DNA of 64,000 nt from Mycobacterium gordonae (GCF_017086405.1 NZ_CP070973.1:372001-436000), one strand, 5' to 3'. Numbered from the stretch's first letter, positions 8,465 to 17,640 are shown. Notes: generated by a model not told the origin, from the sequence alone. Numbers and translations are program-made.

Positions 8465-9642
8465 AGGTCAATCTCGGCTTCGGAGCACACAACTCGCAGG
8501 ACTGGGAGCGTGTGCTGGCCCACGACTTCGGCCGGCCGCCGGCCACCCCGGACTGGGAATGCGTGCAGGGCACCCTGGCGATTGCCGACCTGGCCGAGCC
8601 CCTCGGGTTCGACGGAATCTGGATGCCGGAACACTGCGGCACGCCGTACGGCATGACGCCCAACCCGATTCAGGCGCTGAGCTACTTCGCCGGGCGCACC
8701 GAGCGGATCAGCCTGGGTACGTTCGTCGTCGTGGCACCGTGGTGGCATCCCGTCCGCCTGGCGCATCAGATCGCCTATCTCGACATCATCTCTAACGGCC
8801 GCTACGACACCATAGGGATCGGGCGCGGGGTGTCCAAGGGTGAATTCGACGCGGTCGGCGTACCCCGCGAAGAAAGCCGGCAGCGGTTCAACGAGACGCT
8901 GGACATCCTGAAGCTGGCCTTCTCCGGTGAGCGATTCTCCTACGAGGGGGAGATCTTTCGGGTGCCGGAGATGTCGCTGCGGCCCGAACCGCGCAGCGGG
9001 GACCTGTTCTCCCGGATCTACAGTTCCTCCTCGACCGCGGAATCGCTGGAGATCCTGTCCCGCCGCGGCATGGTGCCATTGTTCGTGGGCAACAAGCCGA
9101 TCGAGGACGCCGGGCGGGAAGTCCAACAGGTGAACATCTTCCGTAAGGAGGAGGGCTTGCCGCCCTGCCAGCCCAAGAATGTGATGTTCATGTACTGCAC
9201 AGCGGACGCGCAACAAGCGGCTAGAACCGAGGAGTGGATCTGGACGGCCAACCGCGACGTCACCGTCCACTACGGGTTCGCCGACGCCTCGAACTTCAAG
9301 GGCGTCAAGGGGTACGAGGCATATGCGGCGCGCGAGGCCACCGCCACCGCGGTGCTGGCGTCCTCGGTCACCGCGGATGCCGCCAAGGGCCCGCCCAAGA
9401 CACCCGGCTACCACGCCTCTAACCTGCTGATCGGGACGCCCGACGAGATCTACCACCGGATCGTCGCGGCCCAGGAGGCCTGCTCGTTCTCCGAGCTGAC
9501 GATCGTCCCACAATTCGGCACCATGCCTTACGACGAGGCAATGGACAGCACCCGCCTGTTCGCGGAGGAGGTGCTGCCTGCCTTGCACGAGATGGCGGCT
9601 CCGTTGCATCCAGCCGCATTGCCGGAGAACGCGTTGGCATGA
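8461..9642 (+). CDS. Luciferase-like (LLM class) flavin-dependent oxidoreductase
   Basis: A 393-residue protein of the bacterial luciferase/F420-dependent TIM-barrel superfamily. Typical segments are GFDGIWMPEHCG near residues 50-60, RTERISLGTFVVVAPWWHPV, the conserved GRYDTIGIGRGVSKGEF loop and the C-terminal substrate helix. These enzymes use FMNH2 or F420H2 for monooxygenation or reduction; the sequence alone does not settle which. It overlaps both neighbours by ATGA junctions (8461 and 9639) and so is co-translated with the Rieske oxygenase and the flavin monooxygenase. With them it makes three redox enzymes acting in succession, which suits attack on a chemically inert ring. Confidence 0.87.
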   Translation: MKVNLGFGAHNSQDWERVLAHDFGRPPATPDWECVQGTLAIADLAEPLGFDGIWMPEHCGTPYGMTPNPIQALSYFAGRTERISLGTFVVVAPWWHPVRLAHQIAYLDIISNGRYDTIGIGRGVSKGEFDAVGVPREESRQRFNETLDILKLAFSGERFSYEGEIFRVPEMSLRPEPRSGDLFSRIYSSSSTAESLEILSRRGMVPLFVGNKPIEDAGREVQQVNIFRKEEGLPPCQPKNVMFMYCTADAQQAARTEEWIWTANRDVTVHYGFADASNFKGVKGYEAYAAREATATAVLASSVTADAAKGPPKTPGYHASNLLIGTPDEIYHRIVAAQEACSFSELTIVPQFGTMPYDEAMDSTRLFAEEVLPALHEMAAPLHPAALPENALA

Positions 9643-11477
9643 CCGGGCTCCCGGATTGTCCGCCAACCGCGACTCCAGGCGACATCGACCTGCCGGCGCT
9701 GCGCGAAAGGTACCGGCAGGAGCGTGAAAAGCGCCTGCGCCCCGAAGGTTCGCAGCAGTACGTCGAATTGGTCGACGAGTTCGCCGGGTTCTATGAGATA
9801 GATCCGTACTCGCCAGACCTGCTTCGCGAGCCGATCTCGGCCGACATCGACGTGGCGGTCCTCGGCGGAGGGTTCGGGGGCCTGCTGTGCGCCGCGCACC
9901 TGAAGAAGGCGGGTGTGCGGGACGTCCGGATCATCGAGTTGGGCGGTGACTTCGGTGGCGTTTGGTACTGGAACCGGTACCCCGGTTTGCAATGTGACAA
10001 CGAATCATACTGCTATATACCGCTATTGGAAGAGCTCAACTTCATCCCGAGCAAGAAGTTCGCCGATGGCGCGGAAATCTACGAGCACTGCCGGCGCATC
10101 GGGAAGCATTACGGTCTCTACGATTCCGCGCTGTTCTCCACCCAGGTACGCGCGCTGCGCTGGGACGAGGAGATCAAGCGCTGGCGGGTGGGCACCAACC
10201 GCGACGACGACATCCGGGCGCGGTTCGTGGTGATCGCCTCCGGTCCGTTTCACCGGCCGAAACTGCCCGGCATCCCCGGTATCTCGGACTTCGAGGGACA
10301 CAGCTTCCACTCGTCGCGCTGGGACTACGGGTACACCGGCGGCGACGCGACGGGCGGGCTGGACAAGCTGAGCGACAAACGGGTGGCCGTCGTCGGCACC
10401 GGGGCCACCGCCGTGCAGATCGTCCCCTTCCTCGGCCGTTATGCCAAGCACCTGTACGTTTTTCAGCGCACCCCCTCCTCGGTCGGGGTGCGCAACAACA
10501 CGCCGACCGATCCGCAGTGGGCGAGATCGCTGCAGCCAGGCTGGCAGAAGGAGCGTCAGCGCAACTTCCATGCTTGGACGTTCGAGGGAATGGCGCTGGG
10601 CCAGCCCGATCTCGTCTGCGACTTCTGGACGGAACTGGGCCGCAACACCGCCGCCCGAGTCCTCGCGCTGGCGGATCCCGCGGCGATGACCGCCGAGCAG
10701 TTCATGGACATCCGCGAGGAGGAGGACTACAAGCTCATGGAGCGGCTGCGGCGCCGCATCGAGGGCATCGTGGCAGATCCAGAGACCGCGGAGGCGCTCA
10801 AACCCTACTACCGCTTTTTGTGTAAGCGGCCCTGCACCAACGACGACTACCTTCCGACGTTCAACCGGCCGAATGTCACGCTGGTCGATGTCTCCGGGAC
10901 CAAAGGTGTCGAGCGGGCGACGGCAACGGGATTGGTGGCCAACGGAACCGAGTACGAAGTCGACTGCATCATCTACGCCAGCGGATTCGAGATCACCACC
11001 GAATTGCGCCGCCGCTATTCGATGGAGGCGATCGAGGGTCGCGAGGGCTTGTCGCTCTTCGAGCACTGGCGTGACGGCTACCGGACGTTGCACGGGATGA
11101 CCAGCCGAGGGTTTCCCAATCAATTCTTCACCGGATTCACCCAGGTGGGGATTTCGGCGAACATCGCAGCGAACTACGAACTGCAGGGCGAGCACATCGC
11201 CTACATCATTGCCCAGGCGCTGGCGCGTGGCGCGAGGACCGTGGAACCCACGCAAGAAGCGCAGGACGCGTGGTGCGCGACCATCCGTGAGACGGCGATC
11301 GACAACAGCCAGTTCGATTCGGAGTGCACGCCAGGCTATTACAACAACGAAGGTGGCGGGACTGAGGGAATCCGCTCGCACCTCGGCGAACCTTACGGAC
11401 CGGGCTTTTACGCCTTCGGAGACCTCCTCGCACGGTGGCGCGACCGGGGCGATCTGGACGGCCTCGAATTGCGATGA
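9639..11477 (+). CDS. Flavin-containing monooxygenase, Baeyer-Villiger type
   Basis: A 612-residue class B flavoprotein monooxygenase. The FAD Rossmann motif is GGGFGG (residues 76-81), after an N-terminal extension of about 70 residues. The Baeyer-Villiger fingerprint region reads FEGHSFHSSRWDY, and the second NADPH Rossmann motif is VVGTGATAVQ. The C-terminal ATG-like segment is IIYASGFEI. The long extension and overall length fit cyclohexanone/cyclopentadecanone-type enzymes rather than short FMOs. The expected reaction is ketone to ester or lactone with NADPH and O2. Its product would suit the lactonase-like protein at 4234-5817 (inference). ATGA overlaps couple it to both neighbours. Confidence 0.88.
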   Translation: MTGLPDCPPTATPGDIDLPALRERYRQEREKRLRPEGSQQYVELVDEFAGFYEIDPYSPDLLREPISADIDVAVLGGGFGGLLCAAHLKKAGVRDVRIIELGGDFGGVWYWNRYPGLQCDNESYCYIPLLEELNFIPSKKFADGAEIYEHCRRIGKHYGLYDSALFSTQVRALRWDEEIKRWRVGTNRDDDIRARFVVIASGPFHRPKLPGIPGISDFEGHSFHSSRWDYGYTGGDATGGLDKLSDKRVAVVGTGATAVQIVPFLGRYAKHLYVFQRTPSSVGVRNNTPTDPQWARSLQPGWQKERQRNFHAWTFEGMALGQPDLVCDFWTELGRNTAARVLALADPAAMTAEQFMDIREEEDYKLMERLRRRIEGIVADPETAEALKPYYRFLCKRPCTNDDYLPTFNRPNVTLVDVSGTKGVERATATGLVANGTEYEVDCIIYASGFEITTELRRRYSMEAIEGREGLSLFEHWRDGYRTLHGMTSRGFPNQFFTGFTQVGISANIAANYELQGEHIAYIIAQALARGARTVEPTQEAQDAWCATIRETAIDNSQFDSECTPGYYNNEGGGTEGIRSHLGEPYGPGFYAFGDLLARWRDRGDLDGLELR

Positions 11478-12409
11478 CCATCCTCAGATACGACGATCGC
11501 GTTGCTGTGATCACCGGCGCCGGGCGGGGTTTGGGCCGCGCGTACGCCCTGATGCTGGCGGAGCGGGGCGCCAAGATCGTGGTGAACGACACTGGCGGCA
11601 GTTTGACCGGTGACGGCGCGAGTACCGCACCGGCGCAGGACGTTGCGGCCGAGATCGCGGCGGCCGGCGGCGAAGCTGTGGCGAATTGCGATTCGGTGAC
11701 CACCGCCGCCGGTGGGCGGGCGATCGTCCAGGCGGCCCTTGACCATTTCGGGCGGATCGACATTGTGATCCACAACGCCGGCACGGTGCGGCGCGGATCC
11801 TTGAAGGAGCTCAGTTACGAAGATTTCGACGCCGTGCTGGACGTGCATCTGCGCGGTGCCTTTCACGTGGTGCGTCCGGCCTTTCCGCTGATGTGCGACG
11901 CCGGCTATGGCCGCATCGTGCTGACCTCCTCGATCGGTGGAATGTACGGCAACCGGGGTGTCGCCAATTACGCCGCCGCAAAGGCCGGACTGATCGGCCT
12001 GTCCAATGCCGTTGCGCTCGAAGGGGCGGGTGACGGCGTGTTGTGCAACGTCATCGTCCCGTCTGCGGTGACCAGGATGGCCGAAGGACTGGATGTTTCG
12101 GCATATCCCCCGATGGGTCCCGAACTGGTGGCACCCGTGGTCGGCTATCTCACCCACGAGTCCTGCCGTGTCAACGGCGAGATTCTGATCGCGATCGCCG
12201 GCCGGGTGGCCCGGGCGGTCGTCGCCGAGAGCCCAGGGGTGCAGCGGGTGGCGTGGACCGTCGAAGACGTCGCCGAACAGCTCTACGCCGCCCGCGATCT
12301 CAGCGCACCGCTGGTCTTTCCGGCGGTGCCCGATGGGCATGCCGATCACATCCGGTACAGCTTCGAGTCGGCGGCGTGGGCGATCAAGGAGAATGCCCAC
12401 CATGGCTGA
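11474..12409 (+). CDS. SDR resembling the dehydrogenase domain of peroxisomal multifunctional enzyme type 2
   Basis: A 311-residue SDR starting MTILRYDDRVAVITGAGRGLG. The motif VVNDTGGSLTGDG after the Rossmann fold is typical of (3R)-hydroxyacyl-CoA dehydrogenases of the MFE-2/17beta-HSD4 group. The catalytic serine lies in VLTSSIGG and YAAAK supplies Tyr and Lys. The C-terminal portion (PAVPDGHADHIRYSFES) extends beyond a plain FabG. It likely oxidises a hydroxyacyl-CoA intermediate in beta-oxidation. The start overlaps the previous stop (ATGA) and its end overlaps the CoA-transferase start by 8 bases. Confidence 0.85.
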   Translation: MTILRYDDRVAVITGAGRGLGRAYALMLAERGAKIVVNDTGGSLTGDGASTAPAQDVAAEIAAAGGEAVANCDSVTTAAGGRAIVQAALDHFGRIDIVIHNAGTVRRGSLKELSYEDFDAVLDVHLRGAFHVVRPAFPLMCDAGYGRIVLTSSIGGMYGNRGVANYAAAKAGLIGLSNAVALEGAGDGVLCNVIVPSAVTRMAEGLDVSAYPPMGPELVAPVVGYLTHESCRVNGEILIAIAGRVARAVVAESPGVQRVAWTVEDVAEQLYAARDLSAPLVFPAVPDGHADHIRYSFESAAWAIKENAHHG

Positions 12410-13613
12410 TTCAGCGGGCGCGAAGTCTGATCGGAAGCCAGGTCCGCTGGCGGGCGTGCGCGTCCTCGACCTCACCGCGATGGTGATGGGCCCCTACTGC
12501 ACCCAGATCATGGCCGACATGGGCGCCGACGTGATCAAGATCGAGCCGCCGCAAGGCGACGACACCCGATACGTTTCGGTCGGCCCGGCTCCGGGCATGA
12601 GTGGCGTCTTCGTCAACGTCAACCGCGGCAAGCGCGGCGTCATCCTCGATCTGAAATCCGATGCGGGCCGGACCGCCCTGCATGCGTTGATCGAACGCGC
12701 CGACGTCTTCATCCACTCGATGCGCGCCGCGGCGATCGCCCGGCTCGGATTCAGCTACCCCGACGTCGCCGCGTTGAACAAAACGATCGTCTACACCAAC
12801 TGCTACGGGTACAGCCGGCGCGGACCCCGCCGGGACCTGCCCGCTTACGATGACACGATCCAGGCCGCCTGCGGGTTGCCGTCGGTACAACAGCAGCTGA
12901 CCGGCGAAGCCAACTACGTCGGGACCATCGTGGCCGACAAGGTAGCGGGGCTCACCGCGCTCTACGCGACGATGATGGCGCTCTTTCACCGGGAACGTAC
13001 CGGTGAGGGACAGGAAGTGGAGATCGGCATGTTCGAGGCCATGGCCTCGTTCATGCTGGTCGAGCACGCCAACGGGGCGATGTTCGACCCGCCGCTCGGA
13101 CCCGCGATATATCCGCGGACGGTGGCGCCGAATCGCCGGCCCTACCGCACCAGTGACGGCTACATTTCGGCGCTGATCTACAACGACAAGCACTGGGCCG
13201 CCTTCACCGATGCCGTGCGACCACCGTGGAGCAGCGAGCGGTACGCCACCCTCGAGGGCCGGGCCCGGCAGATCGACACCGTGTATGCGCTCCTGGCCGA
13301 GACGTTCGCCCAGCGCAGCACCCAGCAGTGGCTGGACCTGCTCCGGGAGCTGGAGATACCGGCTTCGGCGTTGTCCTCGCCGGCGGCGCTGTTCGACGAT
13401 CCGCAACTCGATGCCGTGGGTTTCTTCGAGACGGTGGACAGCCCGTACGGGCCGGTGCGCTTCCCAGGAGTTCCGACCTGGTTCTCCCGCACCCCGGGCG
13501 GTATCGCGGGTCCGGCTCCGGACCTGGGCGCGCACACTGCCGAAGTGCTCGACGAATTGGGCCTGAGCTGTATCGATGCCGGCTTCGACGCGGAGGCTGC
13601 CGAATCGGTATAG
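12402..13613 (+). CDS. CaiB/BaiF (class III) CoA-transferase
   Basis: A 403-residue class III CoA-transferase. The N-terminal GVRVLDLTAMVMGPYCTQIMADMGADVIKIEPP is an intact family signature (given here only as landmarks: GVRVLDL, GPYCTQ, GADVIKIEPP). The catalytic aspartate is probably in PAYDDTIQAACG. GEGQEVEIGMFEA is the second conserved block. The family moves CoA between acyl-CoA and a free acid without ATP, as in carnitine or bile-acid metabolism. It is the last gene of the coupled rightward run; 91 bases separate it from the enoyl-CoA hydratase. It offers an ATP-free alternative to the CoA ligase of the opposite operon for activating the pathway acid. Confidence 0.88.
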   Translation: MADSAGAKSDRKPGPLAGVRVLDLTAMVMGPYCTQIMADMGADVIKIEPPQGDDTRYVSVGPAPGMSGVFVNVNRGKRGVILDLKSDAGRTALHALIERADVFIHSMRAAAIARLGFSYPDVAALNKTIVYTNCYGYSRRGPRRDLPAYDDTIQAACGLPSVQQQLTGEANYVGTIVADKVAGLTALYATMMALFHRERTGEGQEVEIGMFEAMASFMLVEHANGAMFDPPLGPAIYPRTVAPNRRPYRTSDGYISALIYNDKHWAAFTDAVRPPWSSERYATLEGRARQIDTVYALLAETFAQRSTQQWLDLLRELEIPASALSSPAALFDDPQLDAVGFFETVDSPYGPVRFPGVPTWFSRTPGGIAGPAPDLGAHTAEVLDELGLSCIDAGFDAEAAESV

Positions 13614-13704
13614 GCACGTGACATCTGCTACATTGTTGGATCGTATGCACTTATGTATCTTTCCATTACCGGCCCTTGGTCGGTGAGACGAAAGGAAGAC
13701 GGGC

Positions 13705-14511
13705 ATGCGAAACCACACAGCGGAAGAGACCACGGCAGTGCTGGGGCTGTCGACAAGCCACCTCGACGGCGTGCTGTCAGTGACGATGGACCGGCCGGAA
13801 TGCCTCAACGCGCTCACCGTTCCGGTGCTGACGCGACTCGCCGACGTCTTGGAGCGCGCTGCTACCGACCGCGACGTGAAGGTGGTGCGGCTCGGTGGCG
13901 CGGGTCGCGCGTTTAGTGCGGGAGCCAGCATGAACGTCGACGACTGGCACGGCGTCGGATCGGCCACCGATATCGCCAGGCAGGGCAGCCGCGTGGTGCA
14001 TGCCATCACGGCAATGCCGCAGCCGGTCGTCGCCGTCGTACACGGCCCGGCGGCCGGCAGCGCCATCTCGTTGGCGATGGCGTGCGACCTCGTTCTGGCC
14101 TCGGAAACCGCCTATTTCACACTGGGGTTCACCAGAATGGGCCTGATGCCCGACGCCGGCGCTTCCGCCTCGCTGGCAGCCACCATCGGGCGTGGCAGGG
14201 CGCTGCGGATGGCGCTGCTCAATGAAAGGCTGTCCGCGGCCGAGGCGTTCGCCTGGGGGCTGGTCAGCGCCGTTCATCCAGCCGGGAAACTGGAGTGGGA
14301 GGCGAGGAAGCTGATTCGGTCGCTGGTGAACGGACCCACGGCCGCGTTCGCACAGACCAAGGCCGCCATCAACGCGGCCACCCTGGACGGGCTGGAGCCT
14401 GCTCTCGAACGCGAACTGCTCGGTCTGGCAGTTCTGGTCGAGTCGGACGACTTCATCGAGGGTGCATCCGCATTCCACCAGCGCCGTCCGGCCGCGTTCA
14501 CCGGCAGCTGA
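13705..14511 (+). CDS. Enoyl-CoA hydratase/isomerase family (crotonase fold)
   Basis: A 268-residue crotonase. The first oxyanion-hole block is VRLGGAGRAFSAGASMNVDD; the second is VHGPAAGSAISLAMACDLVLAS. The usual catalytic-Glu region reads FTRMGLMPDAGASASLA, with Asp-Ala where hydratases often carry Pro-Gly-Gly, so hydratase versus isomerase or hydrolase is not certain. An AAAGGAAG ribosome-binding site lies about 8 bases before the ATG at 13705. The 91-base gap after the CoA-transferase may contain its own promoter. It fits the beta-oxidation end of the island. Confidence 0.86.
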   Translation: MRNHTAEETTAVLGLSTSHLDGVLSVTMDRPECLNALTVPVLTRLADVLERAATDRDVKVVRLGGAGRAFSAGASMNVDDWHGVGSATDIARQGSRVVHAITAMPQPVVAVVHGPAAGSAISLAMACDLVLASETAYFTLGFTRMGLMPDAGASASLAATIGRGRALRMALLNERLSAAEAFAWGLVSAVHPAGKLEWEARKLIRSLVNGPTAAFAQTKAAINAATLDGLEPALERELLGLAVLVESDDFIEGASAFHQRRPAAFTGS

Positions 14512-14670
14512 GCGCCGCGACGCGGCAAATCCGTTGCGCGTCATCGGTAATTTCGCGTGTCGTATCCCGATTCTGCCGGTCTCGGCCCCTAGACTCTCTC
14601 GGATCAAGAGGAGGGGCAGCGACGTATCGGCATCAAATTCGGCGCCGGACGAGGACGTGGTCAGGGCGCG

Positions 14671-16746
14671 CTGACGGCGAACACCGAGCCGGGCGGAAAG
14701 AATCCCGCACCGGCGCGTTCTGCACCCAAGTCCCGTTGGGTCGCCCCGAAACGGCGGGCCGGACGGCTGGCCGCGTGGGACCGCGAGGACCGGCCTAGCG
14801 GTATTCCCGCCTTGGACGGAATCCGTGCCATCGCCGTCGCCCTGGTCCTCGTCGGGCATGGCGGTGTGCCCGGCGTCAGTGGCGGGTTCATCGGCGTCGA
14901 CATCTTCTTCGTCCTCAGCGGATTCCTGATCACCTCGTTGCTGCTCGACGAATTGGGGCGCTCGGGCCGTATCGGCTTGACCGGCTTCTGGATTCGGCGT
15001 GCGCGCCGATTGCTGCCGGCGCTGGTGCTGATGGTGCTCACCGTGGGAGTGGCCCGCGAATTTCTGCCCTACCAGTCCCTTGACGGCTTGCGCGGCGACG
15101 CGATCGCCGCGTTCGCCTGGGTGGCCAATTGGCGGTTCGTGGCTCAGAAGACCGACTACTTCACCCAGGGTGCGCCGTCGCCGCTGCAGCACACCTGGTC
15201 GCTGGGGGTGGAGGAGCAGTACTACATCGTGTGGCCGGTGTTGCTGATCGCGGTGACGCTGTTGCTGGCCGCGCGGGCCCGGCGCTACTTCGCCAAGATC
15301 ACCGTCGGCCATGTCCGACTGGCAGCCTTCCTCATTGCCACGCTCGGTGCGCTCGCCTCGGCCGCTGCTGCAGTGATCTTCACCTCCGACTCCACCCGCG
15401 ACCGGATCTATTTCGGTACCGACACCCGCGCCCAGGCCCTGCTGGTAGGCGCGGCTGCGTCAGCTCTGCTGGTCAGGGACTGGTCGGCGCTGAACCGGGG
15501 ATGGTGCCTGATCCGGACCCGGTGGGGACGGCGGATCGCGCGGGCGCTGCCGATCGTCGGCTTGGCTGCGCTGGCGGCGTTGACGCACTACGCGACCGGT
15601 AGTGCGGGCGAGTTCCGGCGCGGCCTGCTGATCGTGGTCGCCGTTGCGGCGGTCCTGGTGGTTGCCCCGGTAGCTCTGGAGCAGCGCGGAATCTTGGCGC
15701 GCGCGCTGGCCTGGCGCCCGTTGGTGTGGCTGGGCGCGATCTCCTACGGTGTCTACCTCTGGCACTGGCCGATCTTTCTGGTGCTCAACGGCGAACGCAC
15801 CGGATGGTCGGGACTCGGCCTGTTCGCTGCCCGCTGCGCCGTCACCCTCGCGGTGGCGGGCATCTCCTACTGGGCCATCGAACAACCCATCCGGCGTTGG
15901 CGGCCACAACGAGTGCCCTTGTTGCCGTTGGCCGCGGCCACCGTCGCGAGCGCCGCCGCGGCGACAATCCTGGTGGTGCCGGTCGGGACCGGGCTGCACG
16001 AGGTGGGGCTACCGCCCGGGGTGAATGCGGTGGCAGCGGTTTCCCCGTCCCCCCCGGGAGGCAGCGCACCCGCACCGGGTCCACGAGATCCCAATGCGCC
16101 GTTCACCGTTTCGGTCTTCGGCGATTCGATCGGCTGGACGATGATGCACTATCTGCCGCCCACACCGGGATTCCGGTTCGTCGATCACACAGTGATCGGG
16201 TGCAGCCTGGTGCGGGGCACCCCGTACCGCTACATCGGTCAGACTTTGGAACAGCGACCGGAGTGTGACACCTGGCCCGGACGCTGGGCCGCCCAGATCG
16301 CGGCCGACCGACCTGATGTGGCATTGCTGGTGATCGGTCGCTGGGAGACGGTCGACCGGGTCAACGAGGGCAAATGGACCCATATCGGCGACCCGACGTT
16401 CGACGCCTACCTGAACTTCGAACTCAATCGCGCCCTGGACATCGTGGGATCGACCGGAGTCCGGGTGATGGTCGCGACCGTGCCCTACAGCCGCGGCGGG
16501 GAGAAGCCGGACGGACGGTTGTACCCCGAAGATCAACCCGACCGGGTCAATCAGTGGAATACCATGATGCGCAACGCAATTGCGCAGCGTCCGAACGTCG
16601 GAATCGTCGACCTCAACAAGAAGCTGTGTCCGGACGGTGTTTACACCGCCAAGGTCGACGGCATCAAGGTGCGCAGCGACGGCGTCCACCTCACCCCGGA
16701 GGGGGTCAAATGGATGATGCCGTGGCTGGAGGAGTCGGTCCGCTAG
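14671..16746 (+). CDS. Membrane acyltransferase 3 with C-terminal SGNH-like domain; start uncertain
   Basis: A protein of at least 645 residues (about 690 if read from 14671), matching Rv0111 in length and order. The N-terminal acyltransferase-3 domain has SGIPALDGIRAIAVALVL, the histidine in VGHGG, then FFVLSGFLITSLL, RRARRLLPAL, HTWSLGVEEQYY and about ten membrane segments. The C-terminal third is periplasmic and SGNH-like (VFGDSIGWTMM, DGVHLTPEG). Such proteins O-acylate cell-envelope glycans. No ATG, GTG or TTG lies in frame between the TAG at 14590 and the TTG inside the conserved PALDG motif at 14812. I give the CTG at 14671 as a placeholder. The stop overlaps that of the convergent methyltransferase. 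Confidence 0.85.
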   Translation: MTANTEPGGKNPAPARSAPKSRWVAPKRRAGRLAAWDREDRPSGIPALDGIRAIAVALVLVGHGGVPGVSGGFIGVDIFFVLSGFLITSLLLDELGRSGRIGLTGFWIRRARRLLPALVLMVLTVGVAREFLPYQSLDGLRGDAIAAFAWVANWRFVAQKTDYFTQGAPSPLQHTWSLGVEEQYYIVWPVLLIAVTLLLAARARRYFAKITVGHVRLAAFLIATLGALASAAAAVIFTSDSTRDRIYFGTDTRAQALLVGAAASALLVRDWSALNRGWCLIRTRWGRRIARALPIVGLAALAALTHYATGSAGEFRRGLLIVVAVAAVLVVAPVALEQRGILARALAWRPLVWLGAISYGVYLWHWPIFLVLNGERTGWSGLGLFAARCAVTLAVAGISYWAIEQPIRRWRPQRVPLLPLAAATVASAAAATILVVPVGTGLHEVGLPPGVNAVAAVSPSPPGGSAPAPGPRDPNAPFTVSVFGDSIGWTMMHYLPPTPGFRFVDHTVIGCSLVRGTPYRYIGQTLEQRPECDTWPGRWAAQIAADRPDVALLVIGRWETVDRVNEGKWTHIGDPTFDAYLNFELNRALDIVGSTGVRVMVATVPYSRGGEKPDGRLYPEDQPDRVNQWNTMMRNAIAQRPNVGIVDLNKKLCPDGVYTAKVDGIKVRSDGVHLTPEGVKWMMPWLEESVR

Positions 16747-17399
16747 CCGGTCCAGCAGCTGAGTTCCATACTGTCGGCGGCCCGTACCGGGAAGTTGAAG
16801 CTCACGTAGCCGTTGCCGGGACCCCGCACATAGTCCAGATATGACCGCAGATCGGGGGATTCGGTGTTGTCGGCGACCACCAACGCACCGGATGACAGCG
16901 ACGGTTGGAGCAGTTTGATCACCGGGAGGTACAGGTCCTTCCAACCGTCGAGCAGGACGAAGTCCACCGGACTGGCCAGCGCGGCCAGGGTGGACCGGGC
17001 ATCGCCGGCCAAGATCGCGATCACGTCATCGAGGCCGACCTCGACGAAGGTCTGCTTCGCCGCGACGATCTTGCTCTCGCTGAGCTCGGTGGTCACCACC
17101 CGCCCGCTTCCGTTGTCCCGCACCGCTGCCGCCAGGTGGATCGCGGAAATGCCGAAAGACATCCCGAATTCCACCACCGTTTCCGGGCGGCTTGCCCGCA
17201 CCAGGGCATAGAGCAGTTGGCCGGCCTCCGGGGTCACCGGGATATAGAACTCACTCATCGCCTCGGTGCGCTCGGCCGGCGTCATCGGCCGCTCGAAATC
17301 CGCACGCCTTTCCAGCAATTGCGACATCTGCTCTCGCGAGGCGGTGTACATCCGCTCCAGCGTGGCAACCACCGTGGGGTCCTGCAGAGTATTTGCCAT
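16743..17399 (-). CDS. Class I SAM-dependent O-methyltransferase
   Basis: A 218-residue methyltransferase of the caffeoyl-CoA/catechol-type O-methyltransferase group. The SAM-binding motif is VVEFGMSFGISAIHLAAAV, followed by GRVVTTELSESK and the metal/substrate region VDFVLLDGWKDLY with VVADNTESPD. The ATG at 17399 (MANTLQDPTVVATLERMY) gives a normal family length. A much longer upstream reading runs antisense through the M-box leader and is rejected. It is transcribed away from the magnesium-transport leader, so the region 17400-17480 must carry two promoters. The substrate is unknown. Confidence 0.85.
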   Translation of the reverse strand: MANTLQDPTVVATLERMYTASREQMSQLLERRADFERPMTPAERTEAMSEFYIPVTPEAGQLLYALVRASRPETVVEFGMSFGISAIHLAAAVRDNGSGRVVTTELSESKIVAAKQTFVEVGLDDVIAILAGDARSTLAALASPVDFVLLDGWKDLYLPVIKLLQPSLSSGALVVADNTESPDLRSYLDYVRGPGNGYVSFNFPVRAADSMELSCWTG

Positions 17400-17477
17400 T
17401 CCGCCGATAGTAGGCGGCGCTTCCCGACGCGGCGTTTGACGTGCTGCGATCGCAGTGCCACCATGGGAAGCTGCAAG

Positions 17478-17640
17478 CACCTCGGTAGGTGAGGCGTCTG
17501 CACGGATACAGGCCACTGACCCCGAACGTCGAAAGACGCCCCGGGTCAGGACAGCTCTTCCCGGCTTAAGGGTTGAGCCCAAGTGGCTTCCGGTTTTCGG
17601 GCCGGATACGCCGTGCAGTGCCAAAGCTCCGACGAGAGGG
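17478..17640 (+). promoter_or_regulatory. M-box (ykoK) Mg2+ riboswitch
   Basis: The leader carries the hallmark conserved blocks of the M-box in order: ggtaggtgaggcg (17484-17496), ggatacaggccactgaccc, aacgtcgaaagacgcc, gggtcaggacagct, and ggatacgccgtgcagtgcc followed by aaagctccgacgag (about 17604-17637). Outer bases ctcg (17481) and cgag (17633) can pair as P1. M-boxes bind several Mg2+ ions and switch expression off when Mg2+ is sufficient. A GC-rich inverted repeat (gcccgac/gccgggc, about 17645-17664) follows and could be part of the expression platform. Recognition is by consensus; covariance was not computed. The remainder of 17400-17733 has no other feature I can support. Confidence 0.92.

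Noticed and set aside
12411..15312. Long antisense frames of about 500 codons opposite the CoA-transferase, crotonase and acyltransferase genes
   Set aside because: Arg/Gly/His/Gln-rich translations without domains; they mirror real genes on the plus strand.
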